64,000 nt of DNA from assembly GCF_029892565.1 (NCBI RefSeq), contig NZ_JARXVH010000003.1, positions 496,001 through 560,000 of the forward strand, read 5' to 3'. The notes under the pieces are model-generated. The model was not told the origin of the DNA. It made no database searches and was given only the letters and a program-made list of their open reading frames with translations. Positions 17,106 to 25,907 of the stretch are shown piece after piece. Source of the stretch: Streptomyces pseudovenezuelae. Its GTDB lineage: Bacteria > Actinomycetota > Actinomycetes > Streptomycetales > Streptomycetaceae. The position numbers and the translations under genes were made by a program. Position 1 is the first letter of the stretch. Each line of letters starts with the position of its first letter.

Positions 17106-18238
17106 CAGTGCGCCCCTTCCCGCTCGGCCGCCAGCTCCGCCGCCAACTGCTCGCGCTGCTCGCGCAGTTGCGGGGTGGGTTCGGCGTAGACGTGGGCGAA
17201 CAGGTCCATGGGGTCGAGCGCCGGGTCCTGGTTCATGCGCTCGCGCAGGTCGGCGGCCATGGTCTCGGCGGCGTCCCGCGCGGCCTGGACACCGGCCTCG
17301 TCGATCAGGCCGCGCTCGGTCAGCTCGTGCTCCAGGAGCGCGATCGGGTCGTGCGCGCGCCAGGCCTCGACCTCGGTGTCGCCGCGGTAGCGGGTCGCGT
17401 CGTCGGCGTTGGTGTGGGCCTCGATGCGGTACGTGACCGCCTCGACGAGCGTCGGACCGCCACCCGCGCGTGCCTGCCGTACGGCGTCGGCGAGGACCGC
17501 GTGCACGGCCGCCGCGTCGTTGCCGTCGACCAGCCGGCCCGGCATGCCGTAGCCGACCGCCTTGTGGGCCAGCGAGGGGGCCGCGGTCTGCTTGGCGAGC
17601 GGGACGGAGATGGCGAAGCCGTTGTTCTGGACCAGGAAGACGACCGGGGCCTGCCAGACGGCGGCGAAGTTCAGCGCCTCGTGGAAGTCGCCCTCGCTGG
17701 TGCCGCCGTCACCGACCATGGCGAGCGCGACCACGTCGTCGCCCTTGAGGCGGGCGGCGTGCGCGAGGCCGACGGCGTGCGGCAGCTGGGTGGCGAGCGG
17801 GGTGCTCAGGGGCGCGATGCGGTGCTCGCGCGGGTCGTAGCCGGTGTGCCAGTCGCCGCGCAGCAGGGTGAGCGCCTGGACGGGGTCCAGGCCGCGGGCG
17901 ACGGCGGCGAGGGTGTCGCGGTAGCTGGGGAAGAGCCAGTCGTGCTCCTCCAGGACGAGCGCGGCGGCGACCTCGCAGGCCTCCTGGCCGGTGCTGGAGG
18001 GGTAGACGGCGAGGCGGCCCTGCTTGGTGAGGGCGGTGGCCTGTGTGTTGTATCTGCGCCCGCGGACCAGCTCGGCGTACAGCCGGCGCAGCAGGGCCGG
18101 GTCGGCCTGCGCGGCGGCCTCGGTGCCGAGAACGCGGAACGGGTGCGCGTCGGGCAGCAGCGGCGCGGGGTCCGTGCGGGGCTGCCAGGCGGGCGGCGGC
18201 GCGGGCCGGTACGCGCCCCGCTGCTCCATGACCGTCAT
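17105..18238 (-). CDS. bkdA: Branched-chain 2-oxoacid dehydrogenase E1 alpha subunit
   Basis: The 377-aa subunit has the thiamine diphosphate motif GDG...NN (AMVGDGGTSEGDFHEALNFA, VFLVQNNGFAIS) and the phosphorylation-loop region YRIEAHTNADDATRYR seen in E1 alpha proteins. ATG at 18238 is chosen because GGAGG lies 8 bases before it. It is the first gene of bkdABC. The promoter region is shared with the divergent Lrp-type gene and carries two candidate operators, 18298-18311 and 18358-18387. Confidence 0.95.
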   Translation of the reverse strand: MTVMEQRGAYRPAPPPAWQPRTDPAPLLPDAHPFRVLGTEAAAQADPALLRRLYAELVRGRRYNTQATALTKQGRLAVYPSSTGQEACEVAAALVLEEHDWLFPSYRDTLAAVARGLDPVQALTLLRGDWHTGYDPREHRIAPLSTPLATQLPHAVGLAHAARLKGDDVVALAMVGDGGTSEGDFHEALNFAAVWQAPVVFLVQNNGFAISVPLAKQTAAPSLAHKAVGYGMPGRLVDGNDAAAVHAVLADAVRQARAGGGPTLVEAVTYRIEAHTNADDATRYRGDTEVEAWRAHDPIALLEHELTERGLIDEAGVQAARDAAETMAADLRERMNQDPALDPMDLFAHVYAEPTPQLREQREQLAAELAAEREGAH

Positions 18239-18297
18239 GACGGCACCTCCTCGTGCGAGCGACTGTGGACGCGTCACGAGAGTGATGCGCCTCACCT

Positions 18298-18311
18298 ACC
18301 GATTGTTCGGT
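18298..18311. promoter_or_regulatory. TetR-type palindrome upstream of bkdA
   Basis: ACCGATTGTTCGGT differs by one base from the site before paaH/paaN (21130-21143), and it resembles the core ACCGNNCGNNCGGT that I recall for PaaR-type repressors. It lies 60 bases before the bkdA start. Confidence 0.5.
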
Positions 18312-18345
18312 CGTCGGCACATTTTGGCTACAGGCACCTCCAGGC

Positions 18346-18354
18346 TGTGGACAA
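18346..18354 (-). other. DnaA box in the bkdA-bkdR interval
   Basis: TGTGGACAA is a perfect reverse-strand Streptomyces DnaA box (TTGTCCACA). It is single here and may be part of the general excess of boxes near oriC. Confidence 0.4.
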
Positions 18355-18357
18355 ACG

Positions 18358-18387
18358 GTTCTGCACAACCTGAAATGAACGCAGTAC
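18358..18387. promoter_or_regulatory. Candidate BkdR (Lrp-type) operator
   Basis: Half sites GTTCTGC (18358-18364) and GCAGTAC (18381-18387) form an inverted repeat with one mismatch, 23 bases centre to centre, or about two helix turns. This fits an Lrp-family dimer of dimers. The site lies between the divergent bkdA and bkdR genes. Confidence 0.4.
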
Positions 18388-18412
18388 GTCCATGCTAGGG
18401 AGGCGGGGGGAC

Positions 18413-18913
18413 ATGGCACCTGAACAAATGGCCGAAGGACCGGAGGGCAGCGGGCCCCAGCCGCCCGCGCGCCCCCTCGACGCGATCGACCTGGACATCC
18501 TGCAGATGCTCCAGGCGGACGGCCGCGCGTCGATACGGTCCGTCGCCGAACGGGTGCACGTGTCCCGCGCCAACGCCTACGCGCGTATCAACCGCCTCAT
18601 CGAGGACGGCGTCATCCGTGGGTTCGGCGCCCGCGTGGACCACGAACGCGCCGGTCAGGGCACCTCGGCGTACATCACCCTGAAGATCGTCCAGAACTCC
18701 TGGCGGACGGTGCGCGAGCAGCTCAGACAGCTGCCCGGGGCCTCCCACATCGCGCTGGTGGGCGGGGACTTCGACGTGCTGCTGCTGGTGCACACGCCCG
18801 ACAACAAGGCCCTGCGCGAACTGGTGCTCACCCGGCTGCAGGCCATGCCGGAGGTGCTCAGCACCCGCACACTCCTGGTGTTCGAGGAGGAGGACCTGGA
18901 GCCGCAGAGCTGA
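18413..18913 (+). CDS. bkdR: Lrp/AsnC-family regulator of the bkd operon
   Basis: The 166-aa protein has an AsnC-type winged helix (LDAIDLDILQMLQADGRASI, ANAYARINRLIEDGVIRGFG) and the C-terminal ligand-sensing RAM domain (TLKIVQNSW, LVGGDFDVLLLVHTPD). ATG at 18413 is chosen because a long purine ribosome site (GGGAGGCGGGGGG) precedes it; ATG at 18392 lies before that site. The position facing bkdA is that of BkdR, known in S. coelicolor to control the bkd genes. Confidence 0.9.
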   Translation: MAPEQMAEGPEGSGPQPPARPLDAIDLDILQMLQADGRASIRSVAERVHVSRANAYARINRLIEDGVIRGFGARVDHERAGQGTSAYITLKIVQNSWRTVREQLRQLPGASHIALVGGDFDVLLLVHTPDNKALRELVLTRLQAMPEVLSTRTLLVFEEEDLEPQS

Positions 18914-18968
18914 GCCGTCCCGCCCTCGGATCAGGCCTCTCTCCGCTCGGACCTCCCCGCGGTCTCGC

Positions 18969-19559
18969 TCAGTCCTGCTTGCGCAGCCCCGAGAAGACCA
19001 GCCGTACGACCGCGTCGGCGACCTCGCGTTCGTTCATGCCGCGCCCGTCGGGGCGGTACCACTCGACGATCGAGTTGATCATCCCGAAGACCAGCCGGGT
19101 CGCGAGCCGCACCTCCACGTCGCCGCGCACCTCGCCGACGTCGGCCGCCGCCCGCAGCAGGTCGGCGACCCGGTGGTCGAAATCCCGGCGCCGGTCCAGG
19201 GCCCACCGCTCGGTGTCCGTGTTGCCGCGCACCCGCAGCAGCAGCGTCACGTAGGGCAGCTCGGTGATCAGCACCTCGACCATCCGCCGTACGACGTACT
19301 CCAGTCGCCCTTCGGCGCTGCCCACGCGCGCGGGCTCCTCGTCGAGGATCTCGAAGAGGCCGTCCAGGGCCCGGCTCACGGCCCGGCGCAGCAGCTCCTC
19401 CTTGCCGGCCACGTGGTGGTAGATCGACGACTTGGAGATGCCGGCCGCCTTGGAGAGGTGCTCCATGGAGGTGCCGTCGTAGCCGCGCTCGTTGAAGACC
19501 TGGACGGCGACGGACAGCAGCGTCTCCGGGGTGTACGTGTCGCGCTTGGCGGTGGTCAT
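18969..19559 (-). CDS. TetR-family regulator, PaaR-like by context
   Basis: The 196-aa protein has the TetR helix-turn-helix (LLSVAVQVFNERGYDGTSME, AAGISKSSIYHHVAGKEELL) and a helical ligand domain. Its ATG overlaps the stop of the paaH-like gene (ATGA), so it is translated with that operon. In actinobacteria TetR proteins linked to paa genes respond to phenylacetyl-CoA. The palindromes at 18298, 21130 and 26137 are candidate targets. The assignment as PaaR rests on position. Confidence 0.85.
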   Translation of the reverse strand: MTTAKRDTYTPETLLSVAVQVFNERGYDGTSMEHLSKAAGISKSSIYHHVAGKEELLRRAVSRALDGLFEILDEEPARVGSAEGRLEYVVRRMVEVLITELPYVTLLLRVRGNTDTERWALDRRRDFDHRVADLLRAAADVGEVRGDVEVRLATRLVFGMINSIVEWYRPDGRGMNEREVADAVVRLVFSGLRKQD

Positions 19560-21073
19560 GACGTGCTGCCCTCCCGCTTGTCGGTGGCGTACGCGTGTCG
19601 GTAGAGCGCGAGGGACGGCGCGTAGCGTCCGGAGGGGTCGCGCATGTGCAGGTCGTCGAGGAGGGCGTAGGCCCAGTTGCGGCCGAGCCTGCGGCTCCAT
19701 TCGAACGGGCCCAGGGGGTAGTTGACCCCGAGGCGCATCGCGGTGTCGATGTCCTCCTCTGTGGCCACGCCCTTGGCGACGGCGTCGTGCGCCAGGTCGA
19801 CGATCCGGGCGACCGTGCGGGCGACGATCATGCCGGGGATGTCCCCGATGTGGCTGACGTCCTTGCCGAGCGCCTGGAAGAGGCCGGTGGCCTCGACGAG
19901 GGTCTGCGGCGAGGTGTCCTGGGAGGCGGACAGGGCGATGCGGGTGGCCTTGCGGTAGTCGAGGGCGAGGTCGAAGTAGACGACGTCGCGGAACTCCACG
20001 GAGGTCTGGCCGTCGGCGAGCGCCAGTTGGCCGCCGCCGGGCAGCACCAGGCGGGTGCCGTGGTCCTCCTCGTCCTCGCGGACCTGGATGCCCGCCTCGC
20101 GCAGCAGCGGGAGCAGCTCGGCGGCCGGGCCCAGGTCGCCCTCCACGACGACGTAGGCGGGCGCCCGCTGCTGCTCCGCGGTGTGCGGCTCGGCGTCCTC
20201 GGCGTCCTCGGCGTGGTCGTACCAGCCCTGTCCGCTCTTGCGGCCGAGCCGGCCGGACTCCACCAGGCGCCGCTGGGCGAGCGAGGGCGTGAAGCGCACG
20301 TCCCGGAAGAAGGCCTCCCACACGGAGCGCGTCACCGACTCGTTGACGTCCTGCCCGATGAGGTCGGTCAGCTCGAACGCGCCCATCCGGAAGCCGCCCG
20401 ACTCGCGCAGCACGGCGTCGATGGTGGCGGGGTCAGCGCCCTGGGCCTCGTAGACCGCGAACGCCTCGGCGTAGAAGGGCCGGGCGAGGCGGTTGACGAT
20501 GAAGCCGGGGGTGTCGGCGCAGGCGACCGGTGTCTTGCCCCACGCGCGGGCCATCTCGTACGCGCGCGTGGCCGACGTGACGTCGGTGGCGAAGCCGGAG
20601 ACGACCTCGACCAGCGGCAGCAGCGGGGCGGGGTTGAAGAAGTGCAGGCCGACGAGGCGGCCGGGGTTGCGCAGGGCGCCGCCGATGGCGGTGACGGACA
20701 GGGACGAGGTGTTGGTGGCGAGCAGACAGTCCTCGTCGACCAGGTCCTCCAGCGCCCGCAGCAGCTCCTGCTTGACGTCCAGCCGCTCCAGCACCGCCTC
20801 GACGACCAGCGTGCAGTCCGCGAGGTCGGCGAGGTCGGCGGCGGGCAGCAGCCGGTCGCGGGCCGCGTCGCGGTCGGCGGCGGAGAGCCGGTCCTTCGCG
20901 ACGAGCCGGTCGAGTCGGGCGACGATCGCTTCGGCCGCCTCCAGGGCGCGCCCGGGGAGGGTGTCGTACAACCGCACGTGGTGGCCGGCGACCAGCGCGA
21001 CCTGGGCGATGCCCTGGCCCATGGTGCCGGTACCGACGACGGCCACGGGGCTGCTGAGGTCCAGTGCTGTCAT
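19556..21073 (-). CDS. 3-hydroxyacyl-CoA dehydrogenase (PaaH-like, two C-terminal domains)
   Basis: The 505-aa protein starts with an NAD-binding domain (VAVVGTGTMGQGIAQVALVA) and the 3-hydroxyacyl-CoA dehydrogenase signature (LVGLHFFNPAPLLPLVEVVSG region). It has two C-terminal helical domains (DTPGFIVNRLARPFYAEAF; IPGMIVARTVARIVDLAHDA). This length and doubling are typical of PaaH, which oxidises 3-hydroxyadipyl-CoA in phenylacetate breakdown; 3-hydroxybutyryl-CoA is another possible substrate. It is divergent from paaN. The other paa genes are not in the window. Confidence 0.88.
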   Translation of the reverse strand: MTALDLSSPVAVVGTGTMGQGIAQVALVAGHHVRLYDTLPGRALEAAEAIVARLDRLVAKDRLSAADRDAARDRLLPAADLADLADCTLVVEAVLERLDVKQELLRALEDLVDEDCLLATNTSSLSVTAIGGALRNPGRLVGLHFFNPAPLLPLVEVVSGFATDVTSATRAYEMARAWGKTPVACADTPGFIVNRLARPFYAEAFAVYEAQGADPATIDAVLRESGGFRMGAFELTDLIGQDVNESVTRSVWEAFFRDVRFTPSLAQRRLVESGRLGRKSGQGWYDHAEDAEDAEPHTAEQQRAPAYVVVEGDLGPAAELLPLLREAGIQVREDEEDHGTRLVLPGGGQLALADGQTSVEFRDVVYFDLALDYRKATRIALSASQDTSPQTLVEATGLFQALGKDVSHIGDIPGMIVARTVARIVDLAHDAVAKGVATEEDIDTAMRLGVNYPLGPFEWSRRLGRNWAYALLDDLHMRDPSGRYAPSLALYRHAYATDKREGSTS

Positions 21074-21129
21074 GTGCGCGATCCTCCCGCACGGGGTTTT
21101 CCACAGATGCGGCGGACCCCCTTGTCCCG

Positions 21130-21143
21130 ACCGATCGTTCGGT
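21130..21143. promoter_or_regulatory. TetR/PaaR-type operator between paaH and paaN
   Basis: ACCGATCGTTCGGT fits ACCGNNCGNNCGGT exactly. It lies between the divergent paaH-like and paaN genes, where it could control both. Related copies occur at 18298 and 26137. Confidence 0.6.
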
Positions 21144-21256
21144 TACTCTAACTCTGACCGGCTGTTTCCGCCCCCTGTTTCTGCCCAGGTCATGAGCCCG
21201 CCAAAGAGTCCCGCCCAAAAGTCACAGTGTTCGCAAGACGAGGAGTTGGTCCCCCC

Positions 21257-22963
21257 ATGGCTGCCGAACCGACCGCGCACGAACTGATCGCCAAGCACCG
21301 GCCCACGCTCGACCAGGCCCTGGAAGCGATCCGCACCCGCGCGTACTGGTCCCCGCACCCCGAACACCCCAAGGCCTACGGGGAGAACGGCAGCCTGGAC
21401 ATGGCGGCGGGCAAGGCCGCGTTCGACGCCCTCCTGGGCACCCGCCTCGACCTGGACCAGCCGGGCACGGACGGCTGGACGGGCGGCGAGGTCTCGCCGT
21501 ACGGCATCGAGCTGGGCGTCGAGTACCCGCACGCGGACATCGACGTACTGCTGCCCGCCATGAAGGCGGGCCAGCGCGCCTGGCGGGACGCGGGCGCGGA
21601 AGTCCGCGCGGTGGTGAGCCTGGAGATCCTCAAGCGGATCGCCGACCGGACGCACGAGTTCGCGCACGCGGTCATGCACACCAGCGGCCAGGCCTTCATG
21701 ATGGCGTTCCAGGCGGGCGGCCCGCACGCGCAGGACCGCGCCCTGGAGGCGGTGGCGTACGCGTACGCGGAGCAGGTCCGCACGCCCGACACGGCCCAGT
21801 GGACCAAGCCGCAGGGCAAGCGCGACCCGCTGGTCATGACCAAGGAGTTCACGCCGGTCCCGCGCGGGATCGCCCTGATGATCGGCTGCAACACCTTCCC
21901 GACGTGGAACGGCTACCCGGGCCTGTTCGCCTCCCTGGCCACCGGCAACGCGGTCCTGGTCAAGCCCCACCCGCGCGCGGTGCTGCCGCTCGCGCTCACC
22001 GTTCAGATCGCGCGCCAGGTGCTCGCCGAGGCCGGCTTCGACCCGAACCTGGTGGCGCTGGCCGCCGAGCGCCCCGGCGAGGGCATCGCCAAGACGCTGG
22101 CCACCCGCCCGGAGATCCGGATCATCGACTACACCGGTTCCACGGCGTTCGGCGACTGGCTGGAGACCAACGCCCGCCAGGCGCAGGTCTACACGGAGAA
22201 GGCCGGCGTCAACACGGTCCTCGTGGAGTCGGCCGCCAACTACAAGGGCATGCTCGCCAACCTGGCCTTCTCCCTCTCCCTCTACAGCGGCCAGATGTGC
22301 ACCACCCCGCAGAACCTGCTGATCCCCCGGGACGGCATCGGCACCGACCAGGGCCACAAGACCTTCGACGAGGTCGTCGCCGACCTCGCCCGCTCCGTCG
22401 ACGGCCTGCTCGGTGACGACACGCGCGCCAACGGACTGCTCGGCGCGATCGTCAACCCGGACGTGAAGGCCCGCGTCGACGCTGCCGCTGGGCTGGGCGA
22501 AGTCGCTCTCGCCTCACGGGAGATCACCAACCCCGAGTTCCCGGACGCGGTGGTTCGTACGCCGGTGATCGTGAAGCTGGACGGTGCACGGAAATATTGG
22601 GAGGGGGCGGACGACGAGGCCGCGTACATGAACGAGTGCTTCGGTCCCGTCTCCTTCGCCGTCGCCGTCGACTCGGCCGCCGATGCGGTGGAGCTGCTGG
22701 GGCGGACGATTCGTGAGAAGGGTGCGATGACGGTGGGGGCGTACACGACTGACGCCGGGGTTGAGGCTGCGGTTGAAGAGGTCTGTCTTGAGGAGGCGGC
22801 GCAGTTGTCGCTGAACTTGACGGGTGGGGTGTACGTCAATCAGACGGCTGCGTTCTCCGACTTCCACGGGTCGGGTGGGAACCCGGCGGCGAACGCGGCG
22901 TTGGCGGACGGGGCGTTCGTTGCCAATCGGTTCCGGGTGATCGAAGTGCGTCGGGACGCCTAA
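21257..22963 (+). CDS. paaN: Phenylacetate degradation protein PaaN (aldehyde dehydrogenase family)
   Basis: The 568-aa protein has the PaaN N-terminal region (HELIAKHRPTLDQALEAI, YSPHP-like YWSPHPEHPKAYG) followed by an aldehyde dehydrogenase domain: IALMIGCNTFPTWNGYPGLF, FTGST-like DYTGSTAFGDWLE and the active-site Cys in YSGQMCTTPQN. It is thought to oxidise the ring-opened aldehyde of phenylacetyl-CoA. ATG at 21257 is chosen; GAGGAG lies 12 bases before it. A start at 21227 would add unlike sequence. Codon use loosens toward the 3' end (more third-position T and G after 22540), which is mildly unusual. Confidence 0.9.
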   Translation: MAAEPTAHELIAKHRPTLDQALEAIRTRAYWSPHPEHPKAYGENGSLDMAAGKAAFDALLGTRLDLDQPGTDGWTGGEVSPYGIELGVEYPHADIDVLLPAMKAGQRAWRDAGAEVRAVVSLEILKRIADRTHEFAHAVMHTSGQAFMMAFQAGGPHAQDRALEAVAYAYAEQVRTPDTAQWTKPQGKRDPLVMTKEFTPVPRGIALMIGCNTFPTWNGYPGLFASLATGNAVLVKPHPRAVLPLALTVQIARQVLAEAGFDPNLVALAAERPGEGIAKTLATRPEIRIIDYTGSTAFGDWLETNARQAQVYTEKAGVNTVLVESAANYKGMLANLAFSLSLYSGQMCTTPQNLLIPRDGIGTDQGHKTFDEVVADLARSVDGLLGDDTRANGLLGAIVNPDVKARVDAAAGLGEVALASREITNPEFPDAVVRTPVIVKLDGARKYWEGADDEAAYMNECFGPVSFAVAVDSAADAVELLGRTIREKGAMTVGAYTTDAGVEAAVEEVCLEEAAQLSLNLTGGVYVNQTAAFSDFHGSGGNPAANAALADGAFVANRFRVIEVRRDA

Positions 22964-23005
22964 GAGCTCGGTGGGTGGGATTTCTGCGCGGCTGACGGTC
23001 CGTTG

Positions 23006-23047
23006 TGGCTTGTCGCGCAGTTCCCCGCGCCCCTAAAAACGGGGGCG
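23006..23047. repeat. Streptomyces dispersed intergenic repeat, possible terminator
   Basis: The stretch with TGTCGCGCAGTTCCCCGCG followed by CGCCCC-TAAAAACG-GGGCG is a repeat that I know from many Streptomyces intergenic regions. Its right half forms a 6-bp stem. It separates the converging paaN and methyltransferase genes. Only one copy is seen in the window. Confidence 0.6.
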
Positions 23048-23053
23048 TTGCCG

Positions 23054-23839
23054 TTAAAGGGGTGACCCTGTGGCCGTGCTCCAGTGGTACAGCGTCATTG
23101 CCACGCTCGTCGCCAAGTTGTAGCTGGAGACCTGGGGGCGCATCGGCAGGGACAGCAAGTGGTCGGCACGTGCGCGTAGTTCGGGCGACAGCCCGGCGCG
23201 TTCGGAGCCGAAGGCCAGAACGGCGTCGTCCGGGAGCTTGATCCCCCGGATGTCGTCGCCCTCCGGGTCCAGGGCGAACAGCGGGCCCGTCGGCAACTCG
23301 TCCACCGCCAGGCGCTCCACGGTGGTCGCGAAGTGCAGGCCCGCGCCGGCGCGCACCACCGTGGGGTGCCAGGGGTCGAGCGTGCCGGTGGTGACCACGC
23401 CGGTGGCGCCGAAACCGGCGGCCAGGCGGATGACGGCGCCCGCGTTGCCGAGGTTGCGCGGGTTGTCGAGGACCACGACGGGCGTGGTGCGCGGCACGTG
23501 CGCCAGCTTCTCCAGCGCGGCCTCGCGAGACGGTCGTACGGCCAACGCGGCGACCTCTGTCGGATGCGGGCGCGGCACCAGGTTCGCGTACGTCCCCGGC
23601 GCCACCTCCGTCAGGAGTCCGGCCAGCGTGTCCCGGATGTCCGGGGCCAGGTCGTCGGCGAGGGCGAGCACCGCCGCTCGGTCCACGGCGACCGCCACCG
23701 GGATGTCGGCCCCGAAGCGCACCGCGTGCTTGAGGGCGTGGAAGCCGTCGAGCAGGACGCAGGTGCCGGCGAGCCGGTGCCAGGTGTCCAGGGGAGCGGA
23801 TGCCGGGTCGGAGGAGGGGTCGGAGTCCGGGGCGGTCAT
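23054..23839 (-). CDS. SpoU/TrmH-family RNA methyltransferase
   Basis: The 261-aa protein has the three SPOUT motifs: PVVVLDNPRNLGNAGAVIRL, LAFGSERAGLSPELRARAD and LPMRPQVSSYNLATSVAMTL. These form the knotted SAM site used to methylate the 2'-O of ribose in rRNA or tRNA. The N-terminal 90 residues resemble an RNA-binding substrate domain. Its ATG at 23839 overlaps the stop of the membrane protein upstream (ATGA). The target base cannot be told. Confidence 0.9.
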   Translation of the reverse strand: MTAPDSDPSSDPASAPLDTWHRLAGTCVLLDGFHALKHAVRFGADIPVAVAVDRAAVLALADDLAPDIRDTLAGLLTEVAPGTYANLVPRPHPTEVAALAVRPSREAALEKLAHVPRTTPVVVLDNPRNLGNAGAVIRLAAGFGATGVVTTGTLDPWHPTVVRAGAGLHFATTVERLAVDELPTGPLFALDPEGDDIRGIKLPDDAVLAFGSERAGLSPELRARADHLLSLPMRPQVSSYNLATSVAMTLYHWSTATGSPL

Positions 23840-25056
23840 GGCGTGAAGCCTACGGGCGCGTGCTCGGGGTTCTCCGGGGTGCGGGGCGCCGGCAGCGGCG
23901 TACGGGAACGGCGGGCACGGGCAAGGACGCGTTCACGCGCGCGTGCCGCCCAGCCGCCCGTGCGGCGCAGGAACGACGTCGGCAGGAAGACCGCGTCCGC
24001 CGCGATCATCGCCAGCGAGAAGAACGGCAGCCCGAGGACCACGGCGATCACGGCGTGCTCGAACATCATCGCGGCCAGCAGGACGTTCTTGACCCGCCGG
24101 TTGAACAGCGTGAACGGGAACGCGACCTGCACGATCACGGTCCCGTACGTCACGAGCATCACCATCGTGCCGCTGGAGGAGAGCAGGTCGGCGAGGGCGG
24201 GCCAGGGCGAGAAGTAGTCCAGGTGGAGCGGGTAGTAGACGGCGGTGCCGTCCTGCCAGCGCGAGCCCTGGATCTTGTACCAGCCGGCCGTCGCGTAGAT
24301 CAGACAGGCCTCGGCCATGATCACGAACAGACCGGCGTTGTGCACGATGTTGCCGACCACGTCCAGCAGGATCCGCGGCTCGCCGCTCTTCGCCAGCCGC
24401 TCGACGGCCCACCACACGCCCAGCGCCGACCACACGCCCCACAGGATCACCGGCACGGTCGGGTCGACGCCGTCGAGGCGCCCGCCGGCGGTCACCGCGA
24501 CCAGCGCGAAGCCGAGCACCGCCCACAGGACGGGACCGGTCCGGTCCGTGACCCGCTCGCCACGCGCGCGTGCCTCGTCCGCGCGCCGCGCCCGCCGCGC
24601 GTCCAGCGACCACACCTGGCCGCAGCGCGTGAAGACGAGGTAGATCGACATCAGGTGCAGGACGTTGTCGCCGCCGTCGCCCATGAAGACGCTGCGGTTC
24701 TGCAGCGAGAGCACGCCGAGCATGAACAGCACGGACATCGTGCGGGTGCGCCAGCCCAGCAGCAGCAGCGCACTGGTCAGCACGGCGAGCGCGTAGACGA
24801 TCTCGAACCAGGCCTGGCCGTCCGACCAGATCAGGGCCGTGAAGGCGTGGTTGTTGGTGATCAGCTGCTGGGCGAGGTCCCAGCTCCAGGGGCTGTCGGG
24901 ACCGTACAGCTCCTGGCGGTGCGGGAACTCGCGCAGCAGGAACAGCAGCCAGGTCGCGCTGAAACCGATACGGACCACGGCGGCCTGGTAGGGGCCGAGC
25001 GCCGACTCGGTGATCCGGGCGATGGCCGCGGAGACCGACAGGGCGAAGCGGTTCAC
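23836..25056 (-). CDS. HTTM-domain integral membrane protein
   Basis: The 406-aa protein has at least seven hydrophobic segments and the HTTM layout (AAVVRIGFSATWLLFLLREF, LTSALLLLGWRTRTMSVLFM, NAGLFVIMAEACLIYATAGW, GTMVMLVTYGTVIVQVAFPF). HTTM proteins share a fold with vitamin-K-dependent gamma-carboxylase, but most have no tested activity. GTG at 25056 overlaps the stop of the DUF5819 gene (GTGA); the frame runs upstream to 25095 without family features. Tight coupling suggests that the two proteins form one membrane complex. Confidence 0.85.
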   Translation of the reverse strand: MNRFALSVSAAIARITESALGPYQAAVVRIGFSATWLLFLLREFPHRQELYGPDSPWSWDLAQQLITNNHAFTALIWSDGQAWFEIVYALAVLTSALLLLGWRTRTMSVLFMLGVLSLQNRSVFMGDGGDNVLHLMSIYLVFTRCGQVWSLDARRARRADEARARGERVTDRTGPVLWAVLGFALVAVTAGGRLDGVDPTVPVILWGVWSALGVWWAVERLAKSGEPRILLDVVGNIVHNAGLFVIMAEACLIYATAGWYKIQGSRWQDGTAVYYPLHLDYFSPWPALADLLSSSGTMVMLVTYGTVIVQVAFPFTLFNRRVKNVLLAAMMFEHAVIAVVLGLPFFSLAMIAADAVFLPTSFLRRTGGWAARARERVLARARRSRTPLPAPRTPENPEHAPVGFTP

Positions 25057-25907
25057 TCGGCGCCTCCGTCGCTGTCGGCGGCGGTGACCGTCCACCAGGG
25101 CAGCACGCGGTACATCGGCTTGTCCGAGATCTTCTCGTCACTCCACTTCGGCGCGGGCACGTTGGTGGTACGGGCCCTGACCTGCACGTTCTCGACGACA
25201 CCGCCCCGCGCGGTCACGTCCTCGCGATCCAGCCGCAGCACCACGATGCGCCGCAGATACGTCTCGGACAGGGCGCCGCGCAGACCGGAGGGACGGTTCT
25301 CGCCGTCGTGGGTGGAGGCGAAGAAGTCCCAGGCCCGGCGCAGTTCGTTCTGGTCGGTGTGGCTGGGCAGCAGATTCCCGTCTATGGCCCGGCCGTCCTC
25401 CGCGGACAGGTCGTACCAGCCGGTGGTGTTCACCTCGCCGTCATCGGTGTGCACCTCGGCACGGACCTGGACGGCGATGTTCTGCTGCAGCGGATTGGGC
25501 GCGAAGAGCTTCCAGTTCTGCTCGAACTCCGGGTACACCCAGTCGTCTATCGCGTTGCCGTGCTGCTTGGTGACCGTGTTCGACGGCGCGACATGCAGAA
25601 AGACCAGCGCGAGATGCACGCAGACGGTCACACCGACGACGGCGAGCGCGAGGGCTGCGGCGACCTGATAGCCGGGGGAGAGCGCGGCTACGCCGGTACG
25701 GGGCTCGGTGGGCGGCATGGCTGCAGGGGGTACAGCGGCAGGGGGTGCGGCTGAGGTCGGCGCTGCCGGGGTCGGCACCGCCGCACTCGGCACACCTGCC
25801 GCGCCGGCCCCGGGAGCCTCCACCTCGGCCGCCCCGGGGACGTCGTCCGGCCCGCCCGGCCCGTCCGGCTCCCGCCGGGCGTCCGAGTCTGTGTCGTACG
25901 CGTCCAT
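25053..25907 (-). CDS. DUF5819-family membrane protein
   Basis: The 284-aa protein begins with about 85 residues rich in Ala, Pro and Gly, then has one membrane segment (YQVAAALALAVVGVTVCVHL). A roughly 170-residue outer domain follows, with NWKLFAPNPLQQNIAVQVRA, TGWYDLSAEDGRAI and YLRRIVVLRLDRE. I recognise it as the DUF5819 family, regularly found beside HTTM genes. Function is unknown. ATG at 25907 is chosen since the frame upstream (to 25985) is basic filler. It is the first gene of a three-gene operon with HTTM and SpoU. Confidence 0.75.
   Translation of the reverse strand: MDAYDTDSDARREPDGPGGPDDVPGAAEVEAPGAGAAGVPSAAVPTPAAPTSAAPPAAVPPAAMPPTEPRTGVAALSPGYQVAAALALAVVGVTVCVHLALVFLHVAPSNTVTKQHGNAIDDWVYPEFEQNWKLFAPNPLQQNIAVQVRAEVHTDDGEVNTTGWYDLSAEDGRAIDGNLLPSHTDQNELRRAWDFFASTHDGENRPSGLRGALSETYLRRIVVLRLDREDVTARGGVVENVQVRARTTNVPAPKWSDEKISDKPMYRVLPWWTVTAADSDGGAE

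Noticed and set aside
18969..20321. A 450-aa minus-strand frame ending in the TetR protein
   Set aside because: Its first 254 codons overlap the 3-hydroxyacyl-CoA dehydrogenase in another frame; the TetR start is ATG 19559.
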